Positions 40,993 through 46,855 of a stretch of 50,715 nt of DNA are shown one piece after another. The DNA lies in NCBI GenBank assembly GCA_016712865.1, contig JADJQH010000005.1:1-50715 (forward strand), read 5' to 3'. Positions within the stretch are counted from its first letter, which is position 1. Each line of letters opens with the position of its first letter. This DNA comes from Dokdonella sp. (GTDB taxonomy: Bacteria > Pseudomonadota > Gammaproteobacteria > Xanthomonadales > Rhodanobacteraceae). Below the pieces are notes generated by a model. That model searched no databases. It was not told the origin of the DNA and saw only the letters and a program-made list of their open reading frames with translations. A program made the position numbers and the translations under genes.

Positions 40993-41274
40993 CTATGCAA
41001 GATCGTCGAGCGAGAGGTCATGCGAGCCTTTCTTCCCCTTCGGTTTGGCGGTTTGTTTCGGTCCCGTGTTCGTGCGGCGGATCAGGCGGACAATAGAGAT
41101 GGCTTCTTCGATCTCCGGAACGGAGATGTTGTCGCCGCGAGATTGGAGCTCGAGGAGGCGTCGCTGTGCGGAGAGGTAGTCAAGCGCGCCGTCGGGTGCG
41201 CGGAAACGATCTTCAATCGTGACCGGGGCGGAGGGAACTTCGTGAGAGGATTCGATTACAGATTTCTCGTTCAT
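40993..41274 (-). CDS. Hypothetical helical protein, 93 aa
   Basis: A disordered N-terminus precedes a helix-turn-helix of Leu/Ile-rich helices (about 30-65: LDYLSAQRRLLELQSRG, VPEIEEAISIVRLIRR) and a Lys-rich tail ending SLDDLA. The start overlaps the upstream gene stop by 4 bp. A DNA-linked adaptor is possible; no family was recognised. Confidence 0.65.
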   Translation of the reverse strand: MNEKSVIESSHEVPSAPVTIEDRFRAPDGALDYLSAQRRLLELQSRGDNISVPEIEEAISIVRLIRRTNTGPKQTAKPKGKKGSHDLSLDDLA

Positions 41275-41474
41275 GCGGGAGTCTCCAGGTTATTTGATGT
41301 TTCGGGGTTCTGTTCTAGCCACCGGATGATTAGTGCGGTGATTAGTTGGCTTCGGATGCCGTATTCGGGTTTGTTTCGGAAGTCGTTGGTTAGTCGTCGT
41401 TCGAAGGCGTAATATGTTTCTTCAGGTATGTTTATTTTCACCTCGACGCTTTTCATCTTCCTTCGTCGGCCCAT
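41271..41474 (-). CDS. Ribbon-helix-helix DNA-binding protein (putative)
   Basis: The 67-aa protein has the RHH layout: a strand MKSVEVKINIP, a first helix EETYYAFERRL, and a second helix GIRSQLITALIIRWLEQ. Proteins of this type bind operators as dimers and often repress their own operon. The start may be ATG 41474 or the in-frame ATG 41456. Near the head of the replication genes it could be a regulator of that arm. Confidence 0.65.
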   Translation of the reverse strand: MGRRRKMKSVEVKINIPEETYYAFERRLTNDFRNKPEYGIRSQLITALIIRWLEQNPETSNNLETPA

Positions 41475-41489
41475 GATAGAGGTTCCTTT

Positions 41490-41672
41490 TTAGAAACAGG
41501 TGTCGCAAGAACAGTGAGCTTTCTTGCCGCTCTCGCAATTAGGTGAGGCATCGTGCGGAGGGTGAAACTCTACCTCTGCCAAACTGTCACAGTACGAACA
41601 TTCACCGCGAGGTACTTTATGTCGACGGGCAGGCTTGTTTACCTTTTCCGGCTTTTTCTCTGTCGTAGACAT
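41490..41672 (-). CDS. Small Cys-rich, zinc-ribbon-like protein
   Basis: The 60-aa protein is Lys-rich at first, then has CSYCD (about 25-29) and an end with C-ESGKKAHCSCDTCF. Five to six cysteines and two histidines suit a zinc-binding knuckle. AAAGGA lies upstream of the ATG. It is the first gene after the hairpin locus terminator, so its promoter should lie at about 41673-41714, where none was clear. Confidence 0.6.
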   Translation of the reverse strand: MSTTEKKPEKVNKPARRHKVPRGECSYCDSLAEVEFHPPHDASPNCESGKKAHCSCDTCF

Positions 41673-41714
41673 TCTGGGGTTCCTTTGTTATCGGGAGCTT
41701 TGAGCGCTAAACGC

Positions 41715-41760
41715 AAAAAGCCCCAGGAAACAGAGAAAGGTTCTCTGTCGCCTGGGGCTT
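41715..41760 (-). terminator. Strong rho-independent terminator of the hairpin locus
   Basis: On the minus strand a perfect 10-bp stem, AAGCCCCAGG (41718-41727, plus strand) with CCTGGGGCTT (41751-41760), encloses a 7-bp stem CAGAGAA/TTCTCTG with a 3-base loop. It is followed by CTTTTTG. This ends leftward transcripts that cross the non-coding locus. Confidence 0.9.
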
Positions 41761-42074
41761 AGGTCCGTCGGGTGATGCGGGAGGACAGCCCGACGGAAGT
41801 GGCGTAGGTAGAATACAAGACCTGGAAGGGGGAGGCAAACAGGTCTTGCATGAGGGGCACCTACCTACGCAACGGAAAAGGTCGGAGTGAAGATGCGGCA
41901 GGGTGGCCGACTACTAACCAGGGGAGCTGGAACGCAAAAGGTACCCTGCCGCATCTCAGGTGGGGTTGCGGTCCCCGCCTACCGGATGGAGGTTTATCGA
42001 GCCTCTCTCTTGCTCTAGTTGCGGACGAGAGGTGCGCGTGGGAGGACGCAACACGATCTCGAACTAACGGCCTA
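41715..42074 (-). ncRNA. Tandem-hairpin non-coding RNA with C-rich (anti-Shine-Dalgarno) loops
   Basis: No gene fits this region. Instead it holds perfect stems: 41765-41772/41789-41796 (8 bp); 41802-41811/41861-41870 (10 bp) enclosing 41816-41824/41840-41848 (9 bp); 41891-41904/41943-41956 (14 bp) enclosing CCAG/CTGG; 41958-41965/41973-41980; and 42002-42007/42027-42032. On the minus strand, which the terminator shows to be transcribed, loops read UCCUCCC, CCUCCCCC and CUCCC, with UCCUCCC again at 42040-42046 and ACCUCC near 41986-41991. Such loops pair with Shine-Dalgarno sites, as in alphaproteobacterial CcsR/cuckoo RNAs. On the plus strand the loops would be GGGAGG, like CsrA-binding RNAs. 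An origin region is another possibility. Confidence 0.65.
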
Positions 42075-42119
42075 TTGTCGCACGGATAGGGGGCGCTGTC
42101 GATGCGACAAATTGTCGCA
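42075..42119 (-). promoter_or_regulatory. Operator-like palindrome and promoter region of the hairpin locus
   Basis: TGCGACAAATTGTCGCA (42103-42119) is a perfect odd palindrome. The same half-site recurs as TTGTCGCA at 42075-42082, and AGGGGGCG (42088-42095) lies between them. On the minus strand TTGTCG and TATCCG are 16 bp apart, a poor but possible promoter covered by the operator. The pattern of half-sites around a start region suggests repression, perhaps by the HTH protein at 42821 or 37143. Confidence 0.5.
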
Positions 42120-42133
42120 GGGAACATTTGTTC

Positions 42134-42376
42134 TCACTCTAGCTTCTGCTTCCGCTCGATCTCCGAGCCGTGGTAGAGGCCGGAAAGGTAGACGGCAAGG
42201 ATCGCCGCCTCGAGTGAGTGTTCGCGGACATAGGCTTGGCGGAAGATACCCTGTGCGATCCGGTTGACGCCGGACTCGAGTTGACGCCAAGCCTTTAGTT
42301 TTTCTTTGTCTCCGCTTTGTATGGCTTCCATGCGAAAGGTGGAAGGATACTTGGCATAGTCGAGGTCAGTTTTCAT
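42134..42376 (-). CDS. Hypothetical protein, 80 aa
   Basis: This is a helical protein with KEKLKAWRQLESGVNRIAQGIF and HSLEAAILAVYLSGLYHG. The start overlaps the stop of the gene upstream by 11 bp. It is the last coding gene before the hairpin locus. No family was recognised. Confidence 0.65.
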   Translation of the reverse strand: MKTDLDYAKYPSTFRMEAIQSGDKEKLKAWRQLESGVNRIAQGIFRQAYVREHSLEAAILAVYLSGLYHGSEIERKQKLE

Positions 42377-42821
42377 CCTTTTCCTTTTTGAGGTAGTCGT
42401 TGGTCAGCGTTCGCGGGATGTCGACGCGGTAGAAGTAGAAAGAAGGTGGGACCGCAGGTGGAGATGAATGAACATTAGGGGTGTCGCGTAAATGTGGGTT
42501 TTGGACGTCTTCAGCGAATAAAATAGCTATAGCGGGAGATTGTTTGTTGGCGTAGGCTACCAGTTCAAAAAGGTGTATATGGTTGATGTTTTTTACGGTA
42601 TATGCAAGAGCTTCGAAGTTTCTTCCGTCGAAGAAGTTCATAATATTTAAGCTATGCGCACGGTAATACGGATGGCTGTTTGGCCAAACTAAATTTACGT
42701 AATCTGCGATTCTGGGTTGTGGTGTATTTGCTATGAGAGCAATGTCACCTTCATGATAAACAGCAGTGTCGCAGATGGCGCGGACGAAGAGGCCAGGTGT
42801 GCGGGGAAATGTGAGAGCCAT
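42366..42821 (-). CDS. Hypothetical protein, 151 aa
   Basis: The mixed alpha/beta protein opens MALTFPRTPGLFVRAICDT, is AT-richer than its neighbours, and ends in a Lys/Glu-rich tail. A central part (LNIMNFFDGRNFEALAYTVKN) looks globular. Its start shares one base with the stop of the HTH gene. No family was recognised. Confidence 0.65.
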   Translation of the reverse strand: MALTFPRTPGLFVRAICDTAVYHEGDIALIANTPQPRIADYVNLVWPNSHPYYRAHSLNIMNFFDGRNFEALAYTVKNINHIHLFELVAYANKQSPAIAILFAEDVQNPHLRDTPNVHSSPPAVPPSFYFYRVDIPRTLTNDYLKKEKDEN

Positions 42822-43084
42822 TATTTCGTTCCTTTCTTAACGAGTTGGAATTCGAGTCCGGCAACGGCGGCGACTGCGGCGAGGGTTGAGTGTTGAGGGT
42901 GACGGGTGCCGCCGTTCTCGTATCCGCGCCGCCATGCGCGGATGGTAGAGGGACTAACCCAGGTCTGCTTCGCTATTGCATCTGCGCTTTGTCCAGTGAG
43001 GGAATGAAGGACCTCGAAGACGGTTCGGTCGTAGGCGGGGCGCTCAGGTCGGGTCCATTTGCGGCGGGCACGTCGTGCTGCCAT
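42821..43084 (-). CDS. HTH DNA-binding regulator
   Basis: The 87-aa protein has a basic N-terminal arm (ARRARRKWTRPERPA) and a helix-turn-helix at about 35-55 (ADAIAKQTWVSPSTIRAWRRG), followed by a helix ending LEFQLVKKG. This is an XRE-like fold suited to operator binding. The palindrome at 42103-42119 lies about 700 bp downstream and is a candidate target. It overlaps the small gene at 43044 by 41 bp. Confidence 0.75.
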   Translation of the reverse strand: MAARRARRKWTRPERPAYDRTVFEVLHSLTGQSADAIAKQTWVSPSTIRAWRRGYENGGTRHPQHSTLAAVAAVAGLEFQLVKKGTK

Positions 43085-43304
43085 TGTCTGTTTCCTTATA
43101 GTAGGTGTGTGCTACCCAGAGGTCGATATAGTGGTGACCGAGGAAGGCGGTTATTCGGAACTGTCGACAGGCTTTTCTGAAGGCGTAGTCGGGTTCGAGG
43201 AAGACCTCGTTCCAGTTGAGGGTACTGACGAAAGAGGTTGCAGCTTCGAGAGTTGATCGAAAAGGGGTGCGAGATATGCGTGGAGAGCTGTATCGGCGCG
43301 GCAT
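43044..43304 (-). CDS. Overlapping hypothetical protein, 86 aa
   Basis: The ATG at 43304 has AGGTGA five bases upstream but lies 154 bp inside the gene at 43151-43468. From residue 18 on, the composition looks like a folded protein (LNWNEVFLEPDYAFRKACRQF, LGHHYIDLWV), more so than the overlapping frame. It may be a true overlapping gene, or a frame change may join it to the upstream gene. Confidence 0.45.
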   Translation of the reverse strand: MPRRYSSPRISRTPFRSTLEAATSFVSTLNWNEVFLEPDYAFRKACRQFRITAFLGHHYIDLWVAHTYYKETDNGSTTCPPQMDPT

Positions 43305-43468
43305 TGATCACCTATGAAACAGAGGAAAGATGCGAGGACAAGGGGCTCGAGACAGATCCAATCGGGTTCGGATCGACCACGATCGGTGTAGAGGATGAAG
43401 TCATGGTTGCGGTAGCGGGCGTAGAGCCCGTCGCCGAGGTAGGTTTCGAGTGAGAGAGGACGTGACAT
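43151..43468 (-). CDS. Hypothetical protein with YLGDGLYA motif
   Basis: The 105-aa protein starts at ATG 43468 with GGAG six bases upstream. MSRPLSLETYLGDGLYARYRN and FILYTDRG are typical of a small phage protein family of unknown function. After about residue 60 the composition turns Ser/Thr/Pro-rich, while the overlapping frame at 43044-43304 looks more coding. An undetected frameshift near 43260-43290 is possible. Confidence 0.6.
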   Translation of the reverse strand: MSRPLSLETYLGDGLYARYRNHDFILYTDRGRSEPDWICLEPLVLASFLCFIGDQCRADTALHAYLAPLFDQLSKLQPLSSVPSTGTRSSSNPTTPSEKPVDSSE

Positions 43469-43484
43469 GGGGAGCTCCGTGTGT

Positions 43485-43531
43485 ACAGGGGGCGGTGATG
43501 GCAGCGGACAGCGGCCGATATACGGCTGACT
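43485..43531. promoter_or_regulatory. Intergenic repeat element B
   Basis: These 47 bp match element A (74-120) at about 37 positions, including ten consecutive bases GGGGGCGGTG and the TATACG core. It fills the gap between two leftward genes, 17 bp upstream of the start at 43468. A GCCG/CGGC stem flanks ATATA. Promoter or regulatory function is inferred. Confidence 0.5.
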
Positions 43532-43532
43532 G

Positions 43533-43874
43533 CTATTCTTTCTCACCTAGAATATTTTTATCTAGGTCTGGTGCTTCGGGCACGGTGATGCCGTTGGCGG
43601 AGAGAAGCTGTTCAAAGCTTTCATCTGCGATGGATGCGATCAAAGCCCAATTGGTGTCGCCGATATTACGGAGGTGGAGTGAAACGCGGTCGGCGGCTTT
43701 GCCGAGCTCATTCCCCTCTGCTTCGAGCGCTCGCCGTAGTTGATAGAGTCGATGACGTAGGGCGACTCCTTTCTTCCGGGCTTCCGGTCCCTTGCCCAGC
43801 TGCACGTGCACCGTCTCGGTTAGTGCTCGTCGCCAGACCTCGTGCATCGCCGGGCCAAATTGCGTACTTTTCAT
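43533..43874 (-). CDS. Hypothetical helical protein, 113 aa
   Basis: The basic, helical protein has VQLGKGPEARKKGVALRHRLYQLRRALE and ends with LDKNILGEKE. GAAAGG lies upstream of the ATG at 43874. It overlaps the frameshifted gene region at 43708-44152. No family was recognised. Confidence 0.65.
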   Translation of the reverse strand: MKSTQFGPAMHEVWRRALTETVHVQLGKGPEARKKGVALRHRLYQLRRALEAEGNELGKAADRVSLHLRNIGDTNWALIASIADESFEQLLSANGITVPEAPDLDKNILGEKE

Positions 43875-44152
43875 TCAGTTGCCTTTCCTGTTCCATCTTG
43901 TGGTGCAGTACTGTCTCTTCAAGGTTGCGTAGTAGCACGGGCAGTGCTGCGGGCTTGAAAAGGAGAAGTTGCGTGATCTGCTTCATCGAGGGTTCGTCGA
44001 GTGCGACTTCGAGCTCGCGGCGAGCGGCTTGCAAGGATGGCTGTGTATGCGGCAGTTTGCGCCTGGGGGTTCTCGATAGGGGCGTCGATGTTCCAGTAAC
44101 TCGGCCTCTCTCGCTCAATAGTTCCGGTGCGGACTATGGACACCGAGCGCAT
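43708..44152 (-). pseudogene. Gene with apparent frameshift near 44026
   Basis: From ATG 44152 one frame reads a plausible protein through RPSYWNIDAPIENPQAQTAA and AYTAIL, then turns Arg/Ser-rich. A second frame takes over with QAARRELEVALDEPSMKQI, LLLFKPAALPVLLRNLEETV and MEQERQLNEK. Removing one C in the CATCCTTGC run near 44026 joins them as AILQAARREL. Sequencing error, a true mutation or programmed slippage could explain it. The coding part likely ends near 43870, at the next gene start. Confidence 0.6.
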
Positions 44153-44366
44153 CCCTGATCGACTTGCGTGCTTCGTCGGCGCCGATTTCTTTCCCGATTT
44201 CAATGCCGCGCTTGAATGCCTCGACGGCCGCCACGGCTTCCGCGTGCGTGGCGAACTCGTGCCATAACCCGCCGAGATTGTCGTAGACCTTGCCGCCTTG
44301 AATGCTGTGCCCGCGCATCAGAGCCATGGTGTAGACGGCACCGTTAGGTGCAGGAAGCAATTTCAT
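44115..44366 (-). CDS. Hypothetical protein, 83 aa
   Basis: The small alpha/beta protein has YDNLGGLWHEFATHAEAVAAVEAF and GIEIGKEIGADEARKSIRDALG. The N-terminal half looks like a beta hairpin. It overlaps the next gene start by 38 bp. No family was recognised. Confidence 0.65.
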   Translation of the reverse strand: MKLLPAPNGAVYTMALMRGHSIQGGKVYDNLGGLWHEFATHAEAVAAVEAFKRGIEIGKEIGADEARKSIRDALGVHSPHRNY

Positions 44367-44380
44367 CTTCAGTCTCCGTA

Positions 44381-44421
44381 ACGAAAGAAGCCGGACGAGC
44401 GCTCGCGGCGCCGGTCCGGCT
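44381..44421 (-). terminator. Possible terminator in the early leftward operon
   Basis: AGCCGGAC (44389-44396) pairs with GTCCGGCT (44414-44421), 8 bp perfect. On the minus strand TTCTTTCGTT follows. It lies 6 bp after the stop of the gene at 44427. The T-run is interrupted, so termination may be partial. Confidence 0.5.
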
Positions 44422-44426
44422 GAAGG

Positions 44427-44924
44427 TTATTTCCGTGTGGCTTTCCACCAAGTGAACTTCTGCTGGTCATCGAAATATTCGACCTTCCACTTCGTGCTCC
44501 AGCTCGGAATACGCAAGGCGATGGTGAGCGTATACTGACGAGCCGTCTCTTTGTCCGAGTAGAGGACATAGAGGCGCCAAGCCGGCTCTGCGTCGGAGCC
44601 GAAGAAAGAGATGGTGGAGTCGGCGGGGGGACGACGCACGATCTCGAAGTTGTAGCACTTGAATGCTTCGAGAAAAGCCTCGACGGTTTCGTTCAACATG
44701 ATGGGGTCGACGGAATCGTCGAAGAAGCCGTAGAAGCCGAGGCTAGAAGACGTGACCTCAACTTCGGTGGAGTAGCAGATGTCACAGGCGGAGCCGAAGA
44801 AAGAGTTGACCGTTTCCACCACCTTCTTCATGTCTTCAAGTGCGAGCTGGGTTGTGGTGTGGTGGGTTTCGAGTGCGGTGGTGATGTTCTGGTGTTTCCA
44901 CGAGATCGGAGCTAGTTTGGTCAT
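44427..44924 (-). CDS. Hypothetical protein, 165 aa
   Basis: The mixed protein opens MTKLAPISWKHQNITTALE and has a helical part (LALEDMKKVVETVNSFFG) followed by a beta-rich part with many aromatic residues (TSSSLGFYGFFDD; WRLYVLYSDKE; TKWKVEYFDD). It looks like one folded domain. No family was recognised. Confidence 0.7.
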   Translation of the reverse strand: MTKLAPISWKHQNITTALETHHTTTQLALEDMKKVVETVNSFFGSACDICYSTEVEVTSSSLGFYGFFDDSVDPIMLNETVEAFLEAFKCYNFEIVRRPPADSTISFFGSDAEPAWRLYVLYSDKETARQYTLTIALRIPSWSTKWKVEYFDDQQKFTWWKATRK

Positions 44925-44943
44925 GTGGGGACGGGTCCTTAGG

Positions 44944-45246
44944 TTAGAGTAGGTGGTCGAGGTCGTCAGTAGCGGTTGGCTCCGCTTGTTTAGGCTTTAA
45001 AGGGACAAAGCTAATTAACGGTGTGCTGGGTGGAATACATTTGGTACAATATTGGTGCTGGCTCGTGTGTCTCGGGAGCCGTACGGAGTTGAGCCGAAGG
45101 TTCTTTTCTTCTGCGGGAAGGGGAGTTGCGCCGTAAAAGTCCATTTCGGCGCTGGTTAATGCGAGGTGAGAATGCTCCCACCTATGTCCACATGCGCAAG
45201 AATGTGAGGTGACGACGAGTTGAAGGAAGAGATGCGTACGGGACAT
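44944..45246 (-). CDS. Small zinc-binding protein (CxCGH...CxxC)
   Basis: The 100-aa protein starts at ATG 45246 and has SCACGHRWEHS (about 15-25) and QYCTKC (about 67-72), two paired-cysteine knuckles that likely bind one zinc. The frame stays open upstream as far as 45852, but that extension crosses the poly-T tract and has no coding-like composition. Early phage proteins of this kind often bind host factors; function unknown. Confidence 0.65.
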   Translation of the reverse strand: MSRTHLFLQLVVTSHSCACGHRWEHSHLALTSAEMDFYGATPLPAEEKNLRLNSVRLPRHTSQHQYCTKCIPPSTPLISFVPLKPKQAEPTATDDLDHLL

Positions 45247-45268
45247 AGGGGGAGAGCTCCAGGGCAGG

Positions 45269-45502
45269 TTAGTCGGCGATCCGACGAGAGGCTTTGCGGT
45301 TCTCGACGAGCTGGCGGAAGTAGCCGAGCGCGAAAGCGAGAGCCTCGATGGTGTTCTGGTCGACGTCCTCGAAGGCTTCGTCTTCGGAGAGATCGGCCAG
45401 ATAGTCCACCAATCGCACGTTGTTCTTGTCGTGCTCGGTCGAGGTGTTCGCAAAGACCTCAAGGATCGGGTCGAGGTCGTGGTAGCGGTATTCTTTGGAC
45501 AT
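45269..45502 (-). CDS. Acidic hypothetical protein, first gene of the leftward arm
   Basis: The 77-aa acidic, helical protein (LDPILEVFANTST; VDYLADLSEDEAFEDVDQN; ALAFALGYFRQL) has AGGAAC at the right distance from ATG 45502. As the first gene of the leftward arm it is likely expressed early. Small acidic early proteins often inhibit host enzymes, but this is only a guess. Confidence 0.7.
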   Translation of the reverse strand: MSKEYRYHDLDPILEVFANTSTEHDKNNVRLVDYLADLSEDEAFEDVDQNTIEALAFALGYFRQLVENRKASRRIAD

Positions 45503-45780
45503 TGGAGGTTCCTTGGTTTAGTGGCTGGAGTGCCCGGCGGGCGCCGGGCAGCGGGAAGTGTGGCATAGAATTGTGGCGAAATTATGGCGTTTAACAGATT
45601 TTGCCTGGCTTCTGCTCGGGGCGCCTGGAGATGGCTGGTTGGCTGGTTTAGTGGGGGGCCTGTGGCCGGGTGGATAGGGGGCGGACTATTTATGATGTGT
45701 GAGTCATGGTATGTATTTTTTTTTTTTTTTTTTTTTTTTAACTGAAATAGAAGGACCACCTCCTTTATATATTCTAGCCA
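45503..45780. promoter_or_regulatory. Leader of the leftward arm, no gene seen
   Basis: This 278-bp stretch holds a 9-bp inverted repeat with a 2-base loop (TGCCCGGCG 45531-45539, CGCCGGGCA 45542-45550), three related 8-mers AAGTGTGG, AATTGTGG and AATTATGG (45556-45587), GGATAGGGGGCG (45672-45683, also at 42084-42095), a 24-base T-run (45716-45739), and AAGGACCACCTCCTT (45751-45765). No convincing sigma70 promoter was found, although the leftward arm must start here or in the 45781-45950 region. Confidence 0.5.
45716..45739 (+). repeat. 24-base T homopolymer
   Basis: This is an uninterrupted run of 24 Ts, far longer than any other homopolymer noticed in the window. It lies 41 bp left of the point where the sequence repeats itself. 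It may be natural, or an artefact of library preparation or assembly. Confidence 0.9.
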
Positions 45781-45954
45781 GTGGGTGGGGAGGGGGGTAC
45801 CGTTTACCAGGCAATCAGCGGAATTCAGGAGAAATAAGAATAAAGCAGGCAAAATAAAGGGGGCGGTGATTGCGGCCGTCAGCGCCCGTTATACGCGAGA
45901 CCTCAGCGCGTATAGCCCGTTGCAATTTTCATCTCCTCCGACGTCCGGACGCAG

Positions 45955-45982
45955 AAAACCCCCGCGCTTGCGCGCGAGGGCT
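45955..45982 (-). terminator. Rho-independent terminator (right copy)
   Basis: This is the same GC-rich hairpin and TTTT as at 173-200, just downstream of the intact leftward gene ending at 46003. Confidence 0.8.
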
Positions 45983-46002
45983 CCTGTAGGCCGGCAGTGG
46001 AC

Positions 46003-46593
46003 TCAGGCCAGGGCGTCGAGGTTTGTATCCTCTGCACCCTTGGCCTTTTCGGCGGCTTCGGCCAGCTTGGCTTGCGCCCGCTCGGACCGAATGGCTGCAA
46101 CAGCCGCCTGGATCTTCACATCCGCCTCGACGGCGGTGCGATATGCTTCATCTGAAGCAAGGCGAGCCTTCCAAGACGCAACCTGCGCCTCATCGGGTGC
46201 CCGACCCTTAGCCGTGAAGACGCGAATGAGCGCCTCCACATAATCGGAGGTTCGAGCCCCGACCTTGGACTCCGAACTCCACAGTCCACCCCGGATGACT
46301 TCCAGCCGCGCCTCAGCGTTGTCGACCATCTCCTGAACGGAGAGCCCTTTCGCCCCGACGGTGTTCGTGACCGAGGTCATGATACCGTACAGAGCAGCCG
46401 CTCTCTGCACCTCAGCAGAGAGCTCGTCGAAAGCGAGGCCAACGGTGGCTCCGTTTTCAACAAAGGTTACGTCGAAACGCACGGAGTCCAGCTTTGCGCG
46501 CGCGGATTTCTCCCCATCTGCATTACTGAACACGCGGACAGTCTTCTCTGCCCGCTTCGAGCTGGTGCTCGCATCGTTGTCGATGTGTGCCAT
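46003..46593 (-). CDS. Conserved phage protein, intact copy, 196 aa
   Basis: The N-terminus is charged, then a beta-rich region (LDSVRFDVTFVENGATVGLAF), a helix (LSAEVQRAAALYGIMTSVTNTVG) and a long helical C-terminus rich in Ala, Glu and Lys (about 120-196). This pattern of a short beta domain, an 'LxxxVxxxxALYG' helix and an Ala-rich tail ending in acidic residues recurs in a widespread but uncharacterised phage protein group. It stands alone between its own promoter (46650-46678) and terminator (45955-45982), divergent from terS. AGGGTG supports the ATG at 46593. Its high GC and tight codon use suggest good expression. Confidence 0.85.
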   Translation of the reverse strand: MAHIDNDASTSSKRAEKTVRVFSNADGEKSARAKLDSVRFDVTFVENGATVGLAFDELSAEVQRAAALYGIMTSVTNTVGAKGLSVQEMVDNAEARLEVIRGGLWSSESKVGARTSDYVEALIRVFTAKGRAPDEAQVASWKARLASDEAYRTAVEADVKIQAAVAAIRSERAQAKLAEAAEKAKGAEDTNLDALA

Positions 46594-46649
46594 TTATGTC
46601 ACCCTGGTTGTCAAAAAGCAGCCGAACGGATTACCCGATCGACTCAGTG

Positions 46650-46678
46650 AATGTAACACCACCGGCTCCCAAAGTCAA
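46650..46678 (-). promoter_or_regulatory. Leftward promoter (right copy)
   Basis: This is the minus-strand TTGACT (46673-46678), 17 bp, TACATT (46650-46655), identical to 864-892 and 57 bp upstream of the intact leftward gene. Confidence 0.6.
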
Positions 46679-46855
46679 GGGGGTCCGGTGCGGCAGAACG
46701 TCGCAGGGGAGCCAGGGCGGCGCCCGCGCGGGGGATGTGACAACCCAGCCACACTGTCTCGTCCCTGCGACTGTGGCAAGCTGGTGACTGTGACTTATTT
46801 GTAGCTGTTGCATGAAAGCTGCTCTGTCTCTTTTTTCTCACGACCTTGCGGGCAA

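Noticed and set aside
41715-42119. CRISPR array
   Set aside because: The stems differ in sequence and spacing; there is no repeated unit with constant-length spacers.
1-45780. Integrase or excisionase that would indicate a temperate phage
   Set aside because: No tyrosine or serine recombinase motif was seen; HTH proteins alone do not show lysogeny.
45247-45852. N-terminal extension of the zinc-binding protein through a Lys-rich run
   Set aside because: The Lys run is only the translated 24-T tract, the rest is low-complexity, and a supported ATG exists at 45246.
46247-46266. GGTTCGAGCC-like tRNA T-arm
   Set aside because: It lies within the intact leftward gene and no acceptor, D or anticodon stems fit around it.
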